Shown here: in pieces, positions 23,323-37,700 of the stretch
How positions within the stretch are numbered: position 1 is the first letter of the stretch
How the letters are laid out: each line of letters starts with the position of its first letter
Assembly: GCF_000264905.1 (NCBI RefSeq)
Contig: NW_006763135.1
Location: 2,145,428-2,209,427, forward strand
DNA: 64,000 nt
Direction of reading: 5' to 3'
From: Stereum hirsutum FP-91666 SS1
Lineage: Eukaryota; Basidiomycota; Agaricomycetes; Russulales; Stereaceae
Position numbers and translations under genes: made by a program
The notes under the pieces: generated by a model
What the model was told of the DNA's origin: nothing
Databases searched by the model: none
The model's input: only the letters and a program-made list of their open reading frames with translations

Positions 23323-24159
23323 GCGGACGAAACAATGCCACAGAAGAGCGACGAAGGAGATTGAACAAGAGAGACGTGACGCCTGCCGCGAGATGGTGGT
23401 TGTGGGAGGAGTTGACGGAGAGTGTCCAAGAAGCGCTGTGGCCTGGCGCGCTCTTCACTTGAGGCTTGTATTAGACGGACACGGCACCGTCTTGCTCGCT
23501 CTGCTCACTCGACCCGAAACACAATCAACAAAACAAAGATCCAGTTGACAACGTTGAGCAAGGCAAAGATAGCAAAAAAAAGTTATAATGGTGACTGTGA
23601 GCATGACATGTACGACCACGACAAAAAATGATGGAAAAGAATATACTTACATAACCACTGGCCAAAAGGCGCGCTAGACAGCAATCGTCGAAAGAATGCT
23701 CAATATCAGCTCCTCTGGTCGTCGCTGACCGCAACAGCATTCGCAGTAGAGGAGAGTAGTGAAGCGATGTCCGGTATGGGGTCGAAGAAGGGTCAAGAGT
23801 TGGCGAAGAACGGCCGACGCGTCCTCGTAGGGTGCCACACACGACTATCCCTGTCAGGGGCCCAGTTATCCTCCATTATCCCTACACTCCTCCTCTAAGC
23901 CATGTACAGAACAATGTGACGTGCCAACTTGGAACTATGAGATGACGAGTTGGAGACGGAACTCGAAGGAAACCCTTGCAAGTGTCGCGAATACCCTTGC
24001 CTTAGTCATTTCCAAATTAGTACTCGCCACACATTGGTCGCTGAGTTCTCGCAGCGAACAGCGCGAATACATGGAAGGCAATTCCTATCGTACACATCGC
24101 TACAAAATACAGGCCAGAGAAGTACAAGAAATGCAATTATAACAATGACGAGAAACTGA
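23323..24159. other. Intergenic region, CTK1 5' side / DCAF8-like 3' side
   Basis: 837 bases with no convincing gene. A 105-codon open frame on the minus strand (23842-23525) has no recognisable features and poor composition. Contains the CTK1 promoter; no clear motif was picked out. Confidence 0.4.
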
Positions 24160-26396
24160 TTATTGGTAGCGACAACCTTCCTCATCCTCATCTTCTGAAT
24201 CCCTTGTCGTGTCTCTCAAAGCCAAACTGTAGTGAAGAAACAGACTTCCCAGGTCCATTGATCTTGATGATGATTCTTGATTCCGCTTCAAGATAGCCTC
24301 CGCATCTTTCGTCCTGGAGAATACACTATTCCTTTGAACAGGAGAGAACAACTACAAGAGGAAGATGTGAGCGGACTGCTTGAACGGCGCCACAACAGAG
24401 AGATGTACACCCACCTTCACAGTCGTATCTATCCCACTCACAGCCACTACCGGCAGATGAGGGTGGCCTTCGATGACGTTCACAACATGCTGATCTCCTT
24501 CGTATATCCCATGAAGAGCTCCAGTCGCCTTCCGCCACACGAAGAAGTTTCCGTCGTCCGACCCAGAGACGACGTAAGAGTCATCGGGACCAAGGAAGTT
24601 CACTAAAAGTCGAATACCGATCAGTTGGATTTAGAGAATCAGAAGTGAAATCCATGAGCGTACCATCCTTGACGGTTTCCTCGTTGCATGCTCCGGCGAA
24701 TCGGCGGCGAGGGTAGATGATAGGAACGTTGTCATACCCAGCTCCCATACCCCTCAAGAGACCCCATTTCTCCATATCTTCTACCTCCTCAGTGAACTCA
24801 TCGTCGTCTGAATGATCTCCAGACTCGTCGGAATCCTCGGCAGCATCGTCAACAAACGATGCATCGTCGTCCTCTTCCTGATCGACGTCATGCATATCGG
24901 TGTCTTCGAGAAGATCCCCGTCCGCATCCAGATCAGCAAGTTCTGCGAGTAGCTCTACCTTTCGTCGTTTCGCGTTCGGAGGGACGATACTACCATTAGG
25001 TGAATGGACGGCTGATTCCCGGGGTTCTTCTTCGGCATCGTCTTGCGTGGAATATAGATAGACCGCATCGGAGTTATACGCTGCACAATGATTAGTTGCT
25101 GTGACCTCAATGATAAACAGAGCCTCTAGACTCACAAAGAAGGACCTGCTATACAGTCAGCAACAGTGATTTGGGACAAGAGTGAGAGTGAACTGAACCT
25201 CATGGCTATTGGTAGATGTCATGCGAGCGCCAGTGATGTGCTCGCGGCCTTTCTGCTCTCCGCTACCTCTCGAGCGACGCCCAAATCTCCGCACGCAAGT
25301 CGTGACATCCTCCTTGTTGGGGGGTATGCCCCACTCCTCTCTAAGAAACCGTCCAGAATGTCGCCTGTCGAATAAATACCCCTGGAGAGGCGTCAGTCTC
25401 TCTAAAAGTAGAGGAGAAGGTGAACCACGAACATATGGCGATTCTCCGGCCACAACGATCTGGTATGGTCGCAACGGAGATAGAGCAAGAGTGGACATCT
25501 CTCGATGTAATTTCACGAGGGGCGGAGGGCATCCAGAAGAACATCGATGAGGGACACGCAAGTCGTGTTGTCGAACGGTACCGTCCTGACCGATTACCAT
25601 GAGTCAAGCAGGAATGAATAGCGGGACAAGAACAGTGAACACATACCTCGCCGACTGTCATGAACAGATCAGAACTTTCTTCTGTCACTACGCGTTTCGT
25701 CCGGCCTTTGTGACATCGAAAGACGCGAAGGCAACAGTCGTGATAATGTGTCTCTGAACTGCCCATGGGATCTGCTTGGCTAACAGCGCCCGCTGTGTCG
25801 AAGACCCGCACTTGGCGATCTCCTGCTACGGTTACACTGTGTCGAGCAACTCGCCTTAATTCCTGACATCAAGGAGACGAACGGTGACGTATATCACGCA
25901 CATTCGAGTAGATCCAGGCAGCATTTGGGCGTTGAAGATGTTAGCTGTATGTCCAGTGTTGATCACGCTTTGACAGACATATGGGTATGCAGTGGTAGTA
26001 TTACTCTCGTCCAGCCTCCATAAACGAACACTGGGGACAAACCAGTCAACGTGCTGTAGATAAAGCCATAATAGCAGAGCATACGTGGTATCGTCGCCTC
26101 CTGAAAGGAGTAACTTTCCATCTTCAGCCCAAGAGAGCGCGTTAACACATCTGTCGTAGATGGTGAATAAACCAGCGCCGTACAGACAATGCATTTGAGG
26201 CTGACCCTGTATGACCCTTGAGTACATTCACCCTATCAAGCGGAGATTCATAAGTGCTGGAAAGTAGTTCTCTTCTCCAGCGCTGTGAGAGAGCAACGGT
26301 CGGAGGAAGAGATGACAAGGTCCTGGTCGACTTGTAGCGACGACGTTCCGAGAAGAGGGGGGTTTCACCCTCGTGAGTATCACCCAAGTCTACCAT
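24160..26396 (-). CDS. WD40 protein similar to DDB1-CUL4 associated factor 8 (DCAF8)
   Basis: About 572 residues in ten exons: 26396..26206, 26150..26085, 26030..25902, 25836..25647, 25585..25433, 25381..25199, 25145..25136 (10 bases), 25080..24664, 24602..24415, 24351..24160. WD40 blades are visible: VLKGHTGCVNALSW ... VRLWRLDE; NIFNAQMLP ... VRVFD; the DGTVRQHDLR blade, YLFDRRH, and at the C-terminal side SGSDDGNFFVWRK. HDLR and FDRR are the D-x-R (DWD-box) type motifs used by DCAFs to dock on DDB1. A long acidic, Asp/Glu-rich insertion precedes the last blades, as in DCAF8/WDR42A relatives. The predicted role is a substrate receptor for a CUL4-DDB1 ubiquitin ligase; substrates are unknown. 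The start MVDLGD is chosen on conservation; an open frame continues upstream to 26534. The fourth exon's acceptor was picked to give STRIVTVAGD. Confidence 0.87.
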
Positions 26397-26888
26397 ACTA
26401 GAATCATGTGTCTCTGTGGTATATCGGATGACAGCTGTATCAAGGACAGACAACAGTGATACCGAGTAGAATGATGTTTTTGCACGTTTTGAGGAGCAGG
26501 ACAAGGATTGCAGATTGGTGTTCAGTTGTCTCACGGCACTTCCATACGAGCAACTTCAAATTACGTCACGAGTAACCGGAGCCTATGCGAACATTCATCC
26601 GAATTCTACGCATTTCGGAGGCTTGTTCGCTCTTCGCAATTGCTCATGGTCTGTATGTATGCTGCAATTTTATTCGGGATTATCTACTTTCTTTCTCGAG
26701 TGTAATTTCAAAGAAGCCAGGCTAAGGCTATCGAATATTATAAAGTCATGAACTCCTATCGTACATAAACATCATCAATCCAGTCCATCGGAACACATGA
26801 GCAAGCCGAATCCCAACAATGTCGCAGGCAGCAGGGAGGGCGAGGTGGAAGTGCAGATACGGGGGCCGAGAGGGTGTTATTGGCCAAT
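26397..26888. other. Intergenic region, DCAF8-like 5' side / PEP4 3' side
   Basis: 492 bases with the DCAF8-like promoter and PEP4 3' UTR. No gene, repeat or strong motif seen. Confidence 0.4.
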
Positions 26889-28422
<1,534 letters not shown>

Positions 28423-28605
28423 GATGGGAAGACGGACGAAGACCGAGCTGGGCAACAGCAACGAGTCCCGCAACCGTTGACGTACTTATCCTCCTGCGGG
28501 GTCGGCCGGATTCCGGAGCCGAAAGCGGCAATAACCTTCTCTCACGGCCCGAACTGGTTCGACCACTCAGGCGCGTCTGTGGCGTGCAAGCGGCGTGTCT
28601 CCATC

Positions 28606-30974
28606 ATGTCAAGAACAACAACGCGGTCAACACATAGTGAGCTATCCGTCGACGACGAGCTCGATAGCCTCGAGAAATTGCTCGTTGCACAGACTGTATA
28701 CGAGTTTGGTCGCGGTGCATGGCCAACTATTGCTCAGCTTCTTACTGAACACCCCAGCCTCGTTCGACCCAAGGGATCGTTTACTCCTCGCGTCAGCCTC
28801 TTTGTATCCTTCTTATCGTCTGTGCCCAAATATGCTTATCTCTGGGCTCCTCTAGTCATGCCAGGCAATCCATTCTCGTCTTATGGAGGAAGCTGGCCTC
28901 GAATGGTGAGCTTGCGCCACTCTCCCGAAGTGTCTGCCTCTGCTCAAGTAGGTTCTTCACAGCTCCGAGGCAGATAATATTGCGCGTCGTGGTCAGACTA
29001 CTTCTCGTAGTATCTTGAGAGGAAATGGTAGTCATTTTTTTCCCACAGGACCGTCGAATTTGAAACTTGCACAGCGTCTCTACGCAGTGCGCTTACGAGA
29101 GCTCAAAGACAGGATCGCCGCAGAAGAGGCAAAATTTCGGTCAGTGCGCTTTGCTCACCGTTGAGATTCATGGCGAACTCATTTTCCTCTGATTTCACAG
29201 AAACGTCGAAGCGGAAATTTTGGCTATTAGGTCCGGTGCATGGGACGACAAGATCAAGGCTAAACTTGGTCTCGTTACAGAGTCTCCTGCCGCAGAGGCA
29301 GCGCCGGCTGAGCCCGAGCCAGTGTGTTCAGAGTTCTTCGAACAATACTATGCCTCGTGCTGACTCTTTTTCTATAGGCGAAGGAAGACGTCATTGATCT
29401 TGTACAACCATCTGAGTCTCACGAGGAAGATATTCGAGAGCTAAGCGTCGAAGAGCTCCCACCACCATCAAGGTCCCCAGTTCCGCAGGTGAGAACTATC
29501 ACGGCCCTCCTATATTCATCTTTCTTCGTAGACTTCAAATCTCTTACATCTGTCTTTACAGAACGAAGATGAGGAGCGTGCAGAGCATGTTCAACCTGTC
29601 GTTGAGAGCGAAAAGTCCATCGAGCAGGACACGCATATTTCAGAAGCTCCCTCCCCCGAAGACGATGCAGCAGTCGAATCCGTAATTGACGCACCTCATT
29701 ACTCTCCGAGTCCACCTCCACAAACACCTGCTCCGACGTCGCCAAGTCCTGACGTCGAGCCACAAAAGGCAGAGACGCCAGCCGTCACTGCCCTCGAAGG
29801 CGAAGACGAAGATGAAGACATGCAAATCGCCAGCGATGAGGAGAAGGATGATGAAGGAGCCCAACCTGGTCAGTTTTTTTCTTCATGTGGACTCACCCGA
29901 GCATCACTAAGAAGCTTCATAGAAACGATGGTCCATGAGGCATCTCGTGAGGACGTTTCAATGGATGACGAGGTGCAAGAGGTGCATTCCCCTGAATCTC
30001 CTAAGGAGGCCAGTGAAAGAGCCTCGCCCATACCATCACCAGAGGACGAGGCAGCATCTCCAGAGGCTGAGACTCCCCGAGCAGAACAGGTAGCGTCGCC
30101 TGACAAAACGCTGTCGCAAACACCCACACCACGAAACACCGCCCCCTCTCCGGACGCTGAAGAGAAGGTCATGACGCCAGCCGCGGAAACCGATGAGGCT
30201 GAGTCGCCACGCAAAAGCCCCAGTCCTGTTGTGGAGACAGCACAGCCATCCAACGAGCCCTCTGTCGAACCTGAAGAGTCTCGCTCGAACGGTGGGTATC
30301 ACTAATTATGTACAACTTTCTCCTGGATTCTCATGCTTTATCGCAGCCAAACGCAAGGCATCAGAAGTTGAAGTTGCGCCATCCGAGTCTGCCCGGGACA
30401 AGAAACGAGCTCGTGACGGATCTCAGCCAGACGGGGAAGAGGAAGCAGGTGATACATACCTCCTTTGCTCTCTACACAACTTTTCTGATCGTCATTCAGG
30501 TCCAAGCACAAGTCCATCCAAGCGACGCCCACAGCGCCTTGGGACCGAAGCCACACAGTCTTCAAAAAGGTTCCAAAGTGTCATCGGAATGATTCATTCG
30601 CAGATATCGCAACATCGCAATGGCAACATCTTCCACAACCCTATCAAGCCTTCTGAGGCACCTGATTACCAGGACATCGTACTTCGTCCTATGGATTTGA
30701 AGACAATTAAGACAAGGATCAAGGAAGGCGCGATTACGAACTCGCTAGAGTTTCAACGCGATGTCTACCTTATGTTTGCCAACTCGATGATGTATAACCG
30801 TCCTGATTCGGACATCTACACGATGGCGGAAGAGGTATGTCTTGTTCTTGTTTTCTCAGATGCAACGGACAACTGAGAGTCCGGACTGGATAGATGATGC
30901 TGGAGAGCGAAATTCAGATCAATGAGTTCAGACAGACGGAAGGGATAATCAGAAGCGGGCACCACCGACTGTAA
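28606..30974 (+). CDS. Bromodomain protein similar to BRD8 / Bdc1 (NuA4 subunit)
   Basis: About 598 residues in 11 exons: 28606..28791, 28856..28905, 28963..29006, 29049..29139, 29201..29321, 29378..29488, 29562..29868, 29923..30291, 30347..30448, 30500..30834, 30894..30974. The N-terminus has a SANT-like helical block (LEKLLVAQTVYEFGRGAW, then CQAIHSRLMEEAG) and a basic coiled-coil (LAQRLYAVRLRELKDRIAA) as in human BRD8. A long acidic Pro/Ser/Glu-rich linker follows. The C-terminal bromodomain (~480-595) includes NPIKPSEAPDYQDIVLRPMD and FANSMMYNRPDSD, so the acetyl-lysine-binding Asn-equivalent and the BC/ZA-loop prolines are present. BRD8-type proteins belong to the NuA4/TIP60 histone acetyltransferase complex. 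Membership here is inferred from architecture. The linker's repeated SP and TP dipeptides are potential phosphosites. Confidence 0.85.
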
Positions 30975-31745
30975 TCGACGCCGAAGAAAGACATGCGCCG
31001 CTCCGGTGAGCTAGGTGTGGCGTTCATGCTTTGTATGCCTATTCCTACTTGAGCTCTTGACTATATATGCGACTATGCCGTATTTCATTGTGCGTTAGCG
31101 GAAGCCGACCAGTTGCGACGCGCCGGACGTAACGCGAGAATGAACGCCTTAGCTGATAGCTATAGTAAGCAGGCCTCAGGTCTGTATTAGTGTGGTGAGG
31201 TACAGTCACGACGAGGCACACAGAGCTGAGCGGTCTACATACGTCCGCGAGAGAACGCCACTTGCTCTCACCATTGCAGACAACAAGGAACAACCACAGG
31301 ATGAGGCGGCCGCTTCTTTCATTGACAACACTTGCGACCATCAAAGTGAGGTCCCCCCTAACTCTGCTCGGCATCATGCGTCTCACGAGCTCACGCCAGC
31401 CGGACTAACGTGTTTGATGTGATGATGCATCAAACACACCGCCGTACTGAGCTGTACTCCTTGCTGCTCGCTGACACGCCGACTCGAGTTTGGGATTTAG
31501 ACGATCGGTGAGCATGGAGAAACAGCTCTTGATGCCCTAATACCCGTTCGTTAGGCTACCATCCCGCCGCCTAATGATTCGATAGCGACGCCCTCTCTTT
31601 CCAGTCTCCCTCTCTCCATATCCTCCTCCCCCTTTCCTTCCCGGATCAACGAGCTGGCTTCGTGCTGGGTTTCCGTGTACCATTATCTCTTTTACTAGAG
31701 GCTAGCCCTCGTCACAGCACAGGCTGTCCGTTTTTACTTCATTGC
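30975..31745. other. Intergenic region with CT-rich promoter tract
   Basis: 771 bases between the BRD8-like gene and the membrane-protein gene. The main feature is a pyrimidine-rich run near 31590-31646, about 100 bases before the next start codon. Basidiomycete promoters often have CT tracts close to the transcription start. No gene seen. Confidence 0.45.
31590..31646 (+). promoter_or_regulatory. CT-rich promoter tract
   Basis: Almost pure C and T on the plus strand, just upstream of the multi-pass membrane protein gene. It fits the pyrimidine tracts seen in fungal core promoters. No TATA box accompanies it. Confidence 0.4.
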
Positions 31746-34184
31746 ATGGCTATTTCCAGAGCTCAGAGCGTGGATCCTCCAGTCGTCATCGAGTTTCTTG
31801 ATCATCCTAACTTGTGAGTTCCTTTCCTCTCGTCAGGCTCGGACTATGTCATTCTGATGTATCTATCCCTCCAGTCGACAAATCTCTATATTCTTTCTGG
31901 GCTGGGTTTTCTGGAGCAGCATGCACCACGTCCTACATTCGCAGTTGCTGCACAGCTTTCTGAAAGGAGCCGTGACGCTGTTTCGCCCCAAACAGCCCGT
32001 CACTGATAGACGAAGTACATCAGCAGACGCTGGACACTCCTTTACCCGATATGGAGAGAAAGACGATGGTGTTTTGACGCTCAGGAAACAAGAACATGAA
32101 GGACTCAAGTTCCTGTTGTCTTTCTGTTTCACCGTTTCTTGTCTCTCGCAGTTCTTCTCTTTACTTTCTCAAGATGAGGACCAAAGCACATGCGGTACGA
32201 ATGGCGTTTCAATTCCAGTGTATTTTAGCCCTGTTTTGATGATTGCTTTCTAGCTCTTGTGGTTGCGTTTGGCGATATTTTTTCCGAGGGTGGACGTGTC
32301 GTGGGCCTCCTGGTTCTCAACCTAGAATTGAGACGGAAGGTTGACAGGCAATGGGAGTCCTATGCATTCTGGACGGGGTTATTTGTTGCTTCAGGTCAGT
32401 GTTTGTTCTTAACCGACCAAATTCACAGTCTGGCCTTGAAAATATCATTAATATACGTATCTTTGCAGTCTTGACTCTGGCGAACGTTTTGACCAGCACA
32501 GGTGTTACGAGGTGAGCATCATGGTCTACACACCGCAAGGGAAGGAATCACTAATCGAGCATCGATGATAGTGGAGTCTCCCAGTTTGGTATATTCTTGT
32601 GTACTACGAGACAGTGAGTCTTAGTCCATACAGCTTTACAGGAGTGCCGTTTCTCATGGTAGTGCAGCACCTTGGCCACGTCGATTCTCACGACTCTCGT
32701 TGACGTTGCCCTCGAACTTTACGCTTCGATACGAATATTCGCTTTGCTCAAGCCCCCTAGATTTCGTTGGAAGACCGCATCTGACGTATGGATACTGAGG
32801 GCCCTCAGTCTTCTATCTCTTGATTTATTGGTCGTGGTCCCGAACGCTGTGGCGACGAACGTTCTCGCAGCATTCGTTCCATTTAGTCTTGGTTCATTAT
32901 GTGTTCTTGGTTCGTGACCTTCTTTCATAGACAGCCAGTCACTGGTACTTACATCCGTGTTGTCCGTTTTCAGCCGCTTTCAACCAGCCAGAAATGTCAC
33001 CTCTCTCCGCAAGCCGACCCTCCCTTTCCTTCCGGCCTGTCATACCTCCCGGACGGCCTTCTCCCGCACCTTCCGTCCGTTCATTGAACGCTTTCGCTCC
33101 AGTCCTCAATATCGGCCCGCCTCCAATCAGTGGCTCTCGCATCAACGCTCCTCTTCCTAGCCTTCCCGTCTCTCGAGGACCTTCCCGGCGTCATCGATAT
33201 CGCGACAGCCAACAATCCCCCGCACCGAACAGTGTCAGCGAGGCTCGCATCGAGTCTGTCGTTCGCCAAGACGTGTCCCGTTCCGCCGTCGCCGTTCCAG
33301 TCCAATTCCCATCCAGGAGCAGTAGTAACAGCACCACCCGCAGCATCGTCAACCTCAACTTCGATCGTGGTCCATCCGAACCACAGGCCCGGCCCATGCC
33401 AGGGAAACATCAAGTCTCCAAGAAGATCCTACCCACCCAAGCTCAAGTTGGGAACGCAATCGAACGACTCCCGACGCACCCTATGGGTCCAAGAGCATTG
33501 ACGGCCCGTCCCCGTCCCAAGATCACCGTCCATATCGCAACACCTCTGCCGTCACCGTATTCGCCTCCTGAACTAGAAGAAACGTCACGTTCGAGTATGT
33601 ATCCTCGTTCAAGCTCGGGCAGGAGTCCTGGATCCATTCAGACCATATTCGGGTCCGATATCATTCGTGCGTCATTACAAGGTCCCGGGAGGAGGGACCG
33701 TGACCGGTATCACCATGGACAAGGGGGCGGAGGAGGCGGAGGAAGAGACGATGGATCAAGCCCACCAAAGTCTTCCTCTACCACCACTGTCACGCACGCA
33801 CATCATTTACATAGCGGAAGACCGCCATCAAGCGGACAATCTACTCGGACGTCGTTCGCTTCGCCACGTCGCTCGACGAGACGTTATTCGTGGGCGACAA
33901 TGGGCAGGCGAGAGAGCTTGAATATGCCAAGTGTAGCCTTGCCCCCGGTCCCCGGTATGCCGATTGTTTTGGAAGGGGAAGGCGCGACGGTGCAGAATCC
34001 TGCGGTCGTGACGCCCACGTTTGGACAGTTTTTCGCTCAGGTTCGAAGGCCGGAGGATGTGGGTGTAGATGACGGGAAGGTCACCGGTAGAGAGTCAATG
34101 AGGAGCCGATCGAATACTGAGCCATCTGTTTATTCGGCTTCGCCGAGTAAGGCACCGTCATATCTCGAATCGTCACGTCCATAA
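31746..34184 (+). CDS. Unrecognised multi-pass membrane protein with long Ser/Pro-rich tail
   Basis: About 688 residues from exons 31746..31813, 31875..32194, 32254..32394, 32469..32511, 32572..32613, 32668..32909, 32974..34184, all in phase. The first ~290 residues hold about six or seven hydrophobic segments, including ISIFFLGWVFWSS, FLLSFCFTVSCLSQFF, YAFWTGLFVASVLTLANVL, VSQFGIFLCTT, TSILTTLVDVALELYASI, and a long final pair around LSLLSLDLLVVVPNAV and AAFVPFSLGSLCVLAAF. The remaining ~395 residues are polar, rich in Ser, Pro and Arg, with a poly-Gly run (six or more Gly); probably cytosolic. The layout recalls a seven-helix receptor with a regulatory tail, but no GPCR class motif (DRY, NPxxY, pheromone receptor) can be seen. 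I do not recognise the family. Confidence 0.72.
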
Positions 34185-34765
34185 TGATCGCCATTGTTTA
34201 TTTATCCCATCGCTCGCCGTCTGTAGTATTTATTCATCGTAGTGTATCGCTCGCTAGTCGACCAATAATCTTGATCTGTGAGGTTGTGTGGTTGTGTTTG
34301 CTCATGGATCATCCAAAGCTTCTGCAATCAACGTCTTTGCGATTTCCACGTTTACTTGTAAGGAGCATCCCATATGAATGCAATAACACATCAGAGAAAC
34401 CTTGTATATTGCCACTCGACCTGCTACATAGCTCGCCGACCGGTATATAAAACCCCTGAACCACAAAGAACCACGGAAGGAACGACCTACATAATACAAT
34501 ACGTATTACAATGAACCACACTTCACCCCTTTGGCGCTATCGATACGTGTAAGATCGGACCAACTCCAGCTCAGCAGAAACAAAACAACATAAAAAGAGA
34601 CCCGCAAACACCACAGGGATGAAAACAGTGACAAAAGATAAGTAAAACTCGAAAAAACCAAACCACGATAAAGGATAAAGAACAGAGAAAGACAGGTGGA
34701 GATCAAAACGGTGTGGACCGAAAGAATTCGTTGAAAATAGGCAAGAGTCGTGAGCGAAGACAGGC
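34185..34765. other. Convergent 3' intergenic region
   Basis: 581 AT-rich bases between two converging stop codons (membrane protein and VID27). Probably both 3' UTRs. No gene or repeat recognised. Confidence 0.4.
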
Positions 34766-37700
34766 CTAATACGGCGAATTGACGATGCCCGAACGACTCC
34801 CGTGGATGGCTGGAGCAAGCGAAGTACGGGTAGGTTTCTTGAGTGCCTTCTTGTTGACCGAGAGGACGTCGTTCTGCAGCGCGACGATCTATAAAGAAAA
34901 TTAGATGTCAATCAAGGTTGTGGAAGAGCAGAAGGAGACGTACGATCTCCTTGTCGTCGCCGAAGCGGAAGTTGTCCTGGACTACGAGGTCTTCGTACCT
35001 GTCAACGAAGGTGAGCGTCAGAATAGTCATTGTAGAAACGGAGGTGGAAGAGAGCTTAAAAGAGGACTGACTTCTTGATCTCGTATTTGTCCATCTGGCC
35101 CTTCTTGACCTTCGCAAAGTCCCAAGCAATAATATACTGTCCCGTCGACGTCACAATCGCGTTCTCTTCTGCGTTCTCTCCAATATTGAACCTAGCACAT
35201 AGGAAGAAGAAAACAAGTCAGCGGTCAACATTACATCGTCCACCAAGGAGCAATAGTGAAACAACCACATACCTCGCAGGCGTCAACGAAATGGTATGAT
35301 TCATATACGCAACATGCTCCGACCTCAACTGCAACCTCCTCGGCTGCGGCTTCGCATCCGCCGGGAAACTCCTATCGAAGCCCAAACTGCCCTCATACCT
35401 CCCGCTCCCAATCAACGTATCAATCAACAACAAATACGTCCTCGTCGTCGCCACGATCCACCTCCCGTCCCTCGTCACATCGATCCCGACGATCGGATCG
35501 CCCAGCGGCGGCAGCGCCGTCTTCGCATTCTTCCCAATCGCGTCGAACAGCCGGATATCGCCCTTCTCGCTCGCGACGGCGAGCTTGCCCGAGCCCGTCG
35601 TCGTCACGCCGGAGAACTTGTTCTTCGAGACGTATTGCTTGAACTGGCTCTGCACGAGTTTGTTCCCCGAGACGCGGGGGTCGATCCGGAAGAGGGAGTT
35701 GTGCGAGGTTCCGACGAGGGTGTGTTCGGCCGTCGTTTGTGCGAGTTTGTTGTCTGGCGCGATCGCGTTCACGGAGAGGTTCTCGTCTACTTTCCATTGT
35801 TCGACGATCTTGCCGCGTTCGAGGTCGAGGGAGTAGAGCGAGTTGGGGTCGTTAGGGTTCATGACTACCATCTTGCTGTCTTGCTCGTGCAGCATGATCT
35901 GTCGAATGAACAAGAACAATGAGTATTTATGTGACATGCTTTGTGAGAGGAAAGAGGAGAGGACGTACATGTGAAGGATTGAACGACTTGCCCTTCGTAT
36001 CAGTGATACTGCTAATGGTACCATAATAGCCGACGGTATGGTCGTTCTTGCGATTGAACACGCCTATAGAGTTGCCTCGAAGAACATAGGACCTGTCTCC
36101 CCTGTACCCAACCGTCAGTTGGGAGTTACGACCTGGTGCCATCCTCGGCGCATCACTATCTTCTGGCCCCTCTTGGTCTTCATCCTCCTCTTCTTCTTTT
36201 GGGCGTGTAAGTCCCTCTGTATAAGATGCGAACAATACGGAGTGAACGCGTACCTTCAAGTTCCCCAGCGACTGCGTCCTCGTCCTCTTCTTCGTCCTCG
36301 TCCTCCACATCCTTCATCTCCACATCCTCAACAATCGACTCCTGGAAATATATCTGCTCGTCCGGCTATAAACACAACCACAATCGGAATTTAGCCACCT
36401 CCTCATAACGTCTCCATACAGGTAGAAAACACGGTAAACCCTCACCTTCGCCTTCTCCCAAGGCGTCTGATGCATCGTCTCCCACATCCTTACCACAAAC
36501 TGCGCCCTAAACGACTGATACGCCTCCTCCGACAAAAACCTAAAACACCAACACGTCATCCTCCCCTGCCCCTGCCCCTCTCCCTCCCCCTCCCCCTCTC
36601 CCTGCCCCTCCACGACACTCATATTACTCCACGTCAACGCCGTGATCTGATTCGCCCACCGCACCATCATATCCTCCGTCATCTTATGCCCAAGAATCTG
36701 ATTCCCCTCCTCGTCCGTCGCGCAGAGATAATACTCCAACACGCCACCTCCACCCGTACCCCGCGGCTGGACGATCTTCGCGGACACTTCGGCCGCATGG
36801 AGCACGAATTCGCCGTTTGTGACGTCCCAGAACCAGAGCGAGGCGGCTTCGTCGGCGAGTTCGGCGCCGTCGAGGGTGGGTTCAGAGGGGGGTTGGGATT
36901 GGGATTGAGGCTGGGATGGGGATTGAGAGGCGGTGGGGGAGGCGGGAGGAGGTGAGGATGGTGAGGGGGGTGAGGGGTCGGGGTCGGGTTTGACGGTCAG
37001 GTTTTCCATGGCGCCTGTGAGGGAGTCTTCGTCCTTTGAGGTTGTTTTCTTCCTTGAAGTTCCCTTGGCCTTCGCCTTTGTCTTTCCCTTAGCTTTCGGT
37101 GACTCGGGACTACATTATCGCCATAATTTAAACATTAGAATCATTCTCACCCTAGAGCAGGAAGAAGGATAAAAAAGGAACGCACCTCCAAATAAACTCC
37201 GCCAAATCGGCATCACTCGTCCCCTCCGCGCTCTTCTTATACTTCCTCTCATACATCGCGCGATACATGCACGTCTCGAACAACGCCCGCGTCGGCTCGT
37301 TCGTCCCCGTCGCATCGAACTCGTACAGCTCGTCGTCACCGCCTTGCATGTCGCGCCAGATGAAGGTCGGTTCGCCGTCGTTTTCGGATGTGCGGAATTG
37401 GAGCTCGTGGCTGATTAGGAAGGAACGTTCTTCGTCGGCTGGAGGAGGGATGTGGGGATAGAGTATGGAAAATGGAGCATAGATCATGGAGAGTAGAAGG
37501 ATGTGTGTAGTGAGGAATCAGTAAGTCGTGAGTGAGATGTAAAGAGGAATAGGCGTACTTTCTTCCTCGCCTTCAAAGAGCTCTTCGTCGCCTTCTTCGT
37601 ATACTCTCGTAATAACAAGCTGAAAATGATGTTCGACAGAAGGTACCCGTCGAACCGTCGCCATTGCATCATTATATCTGCAATAGCAAAACAATAGATC

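Noticed and set aside
23525..23842. Possible small minus-strand gene of 105 codons
   Set aside because: No conserved feature, no plausible introns, lies in the CTK1 leader region.
35296..35922. Plus-strand open frame of 208 codons
   Set aside because: Antisense to the conserved VID27 propeller exon.
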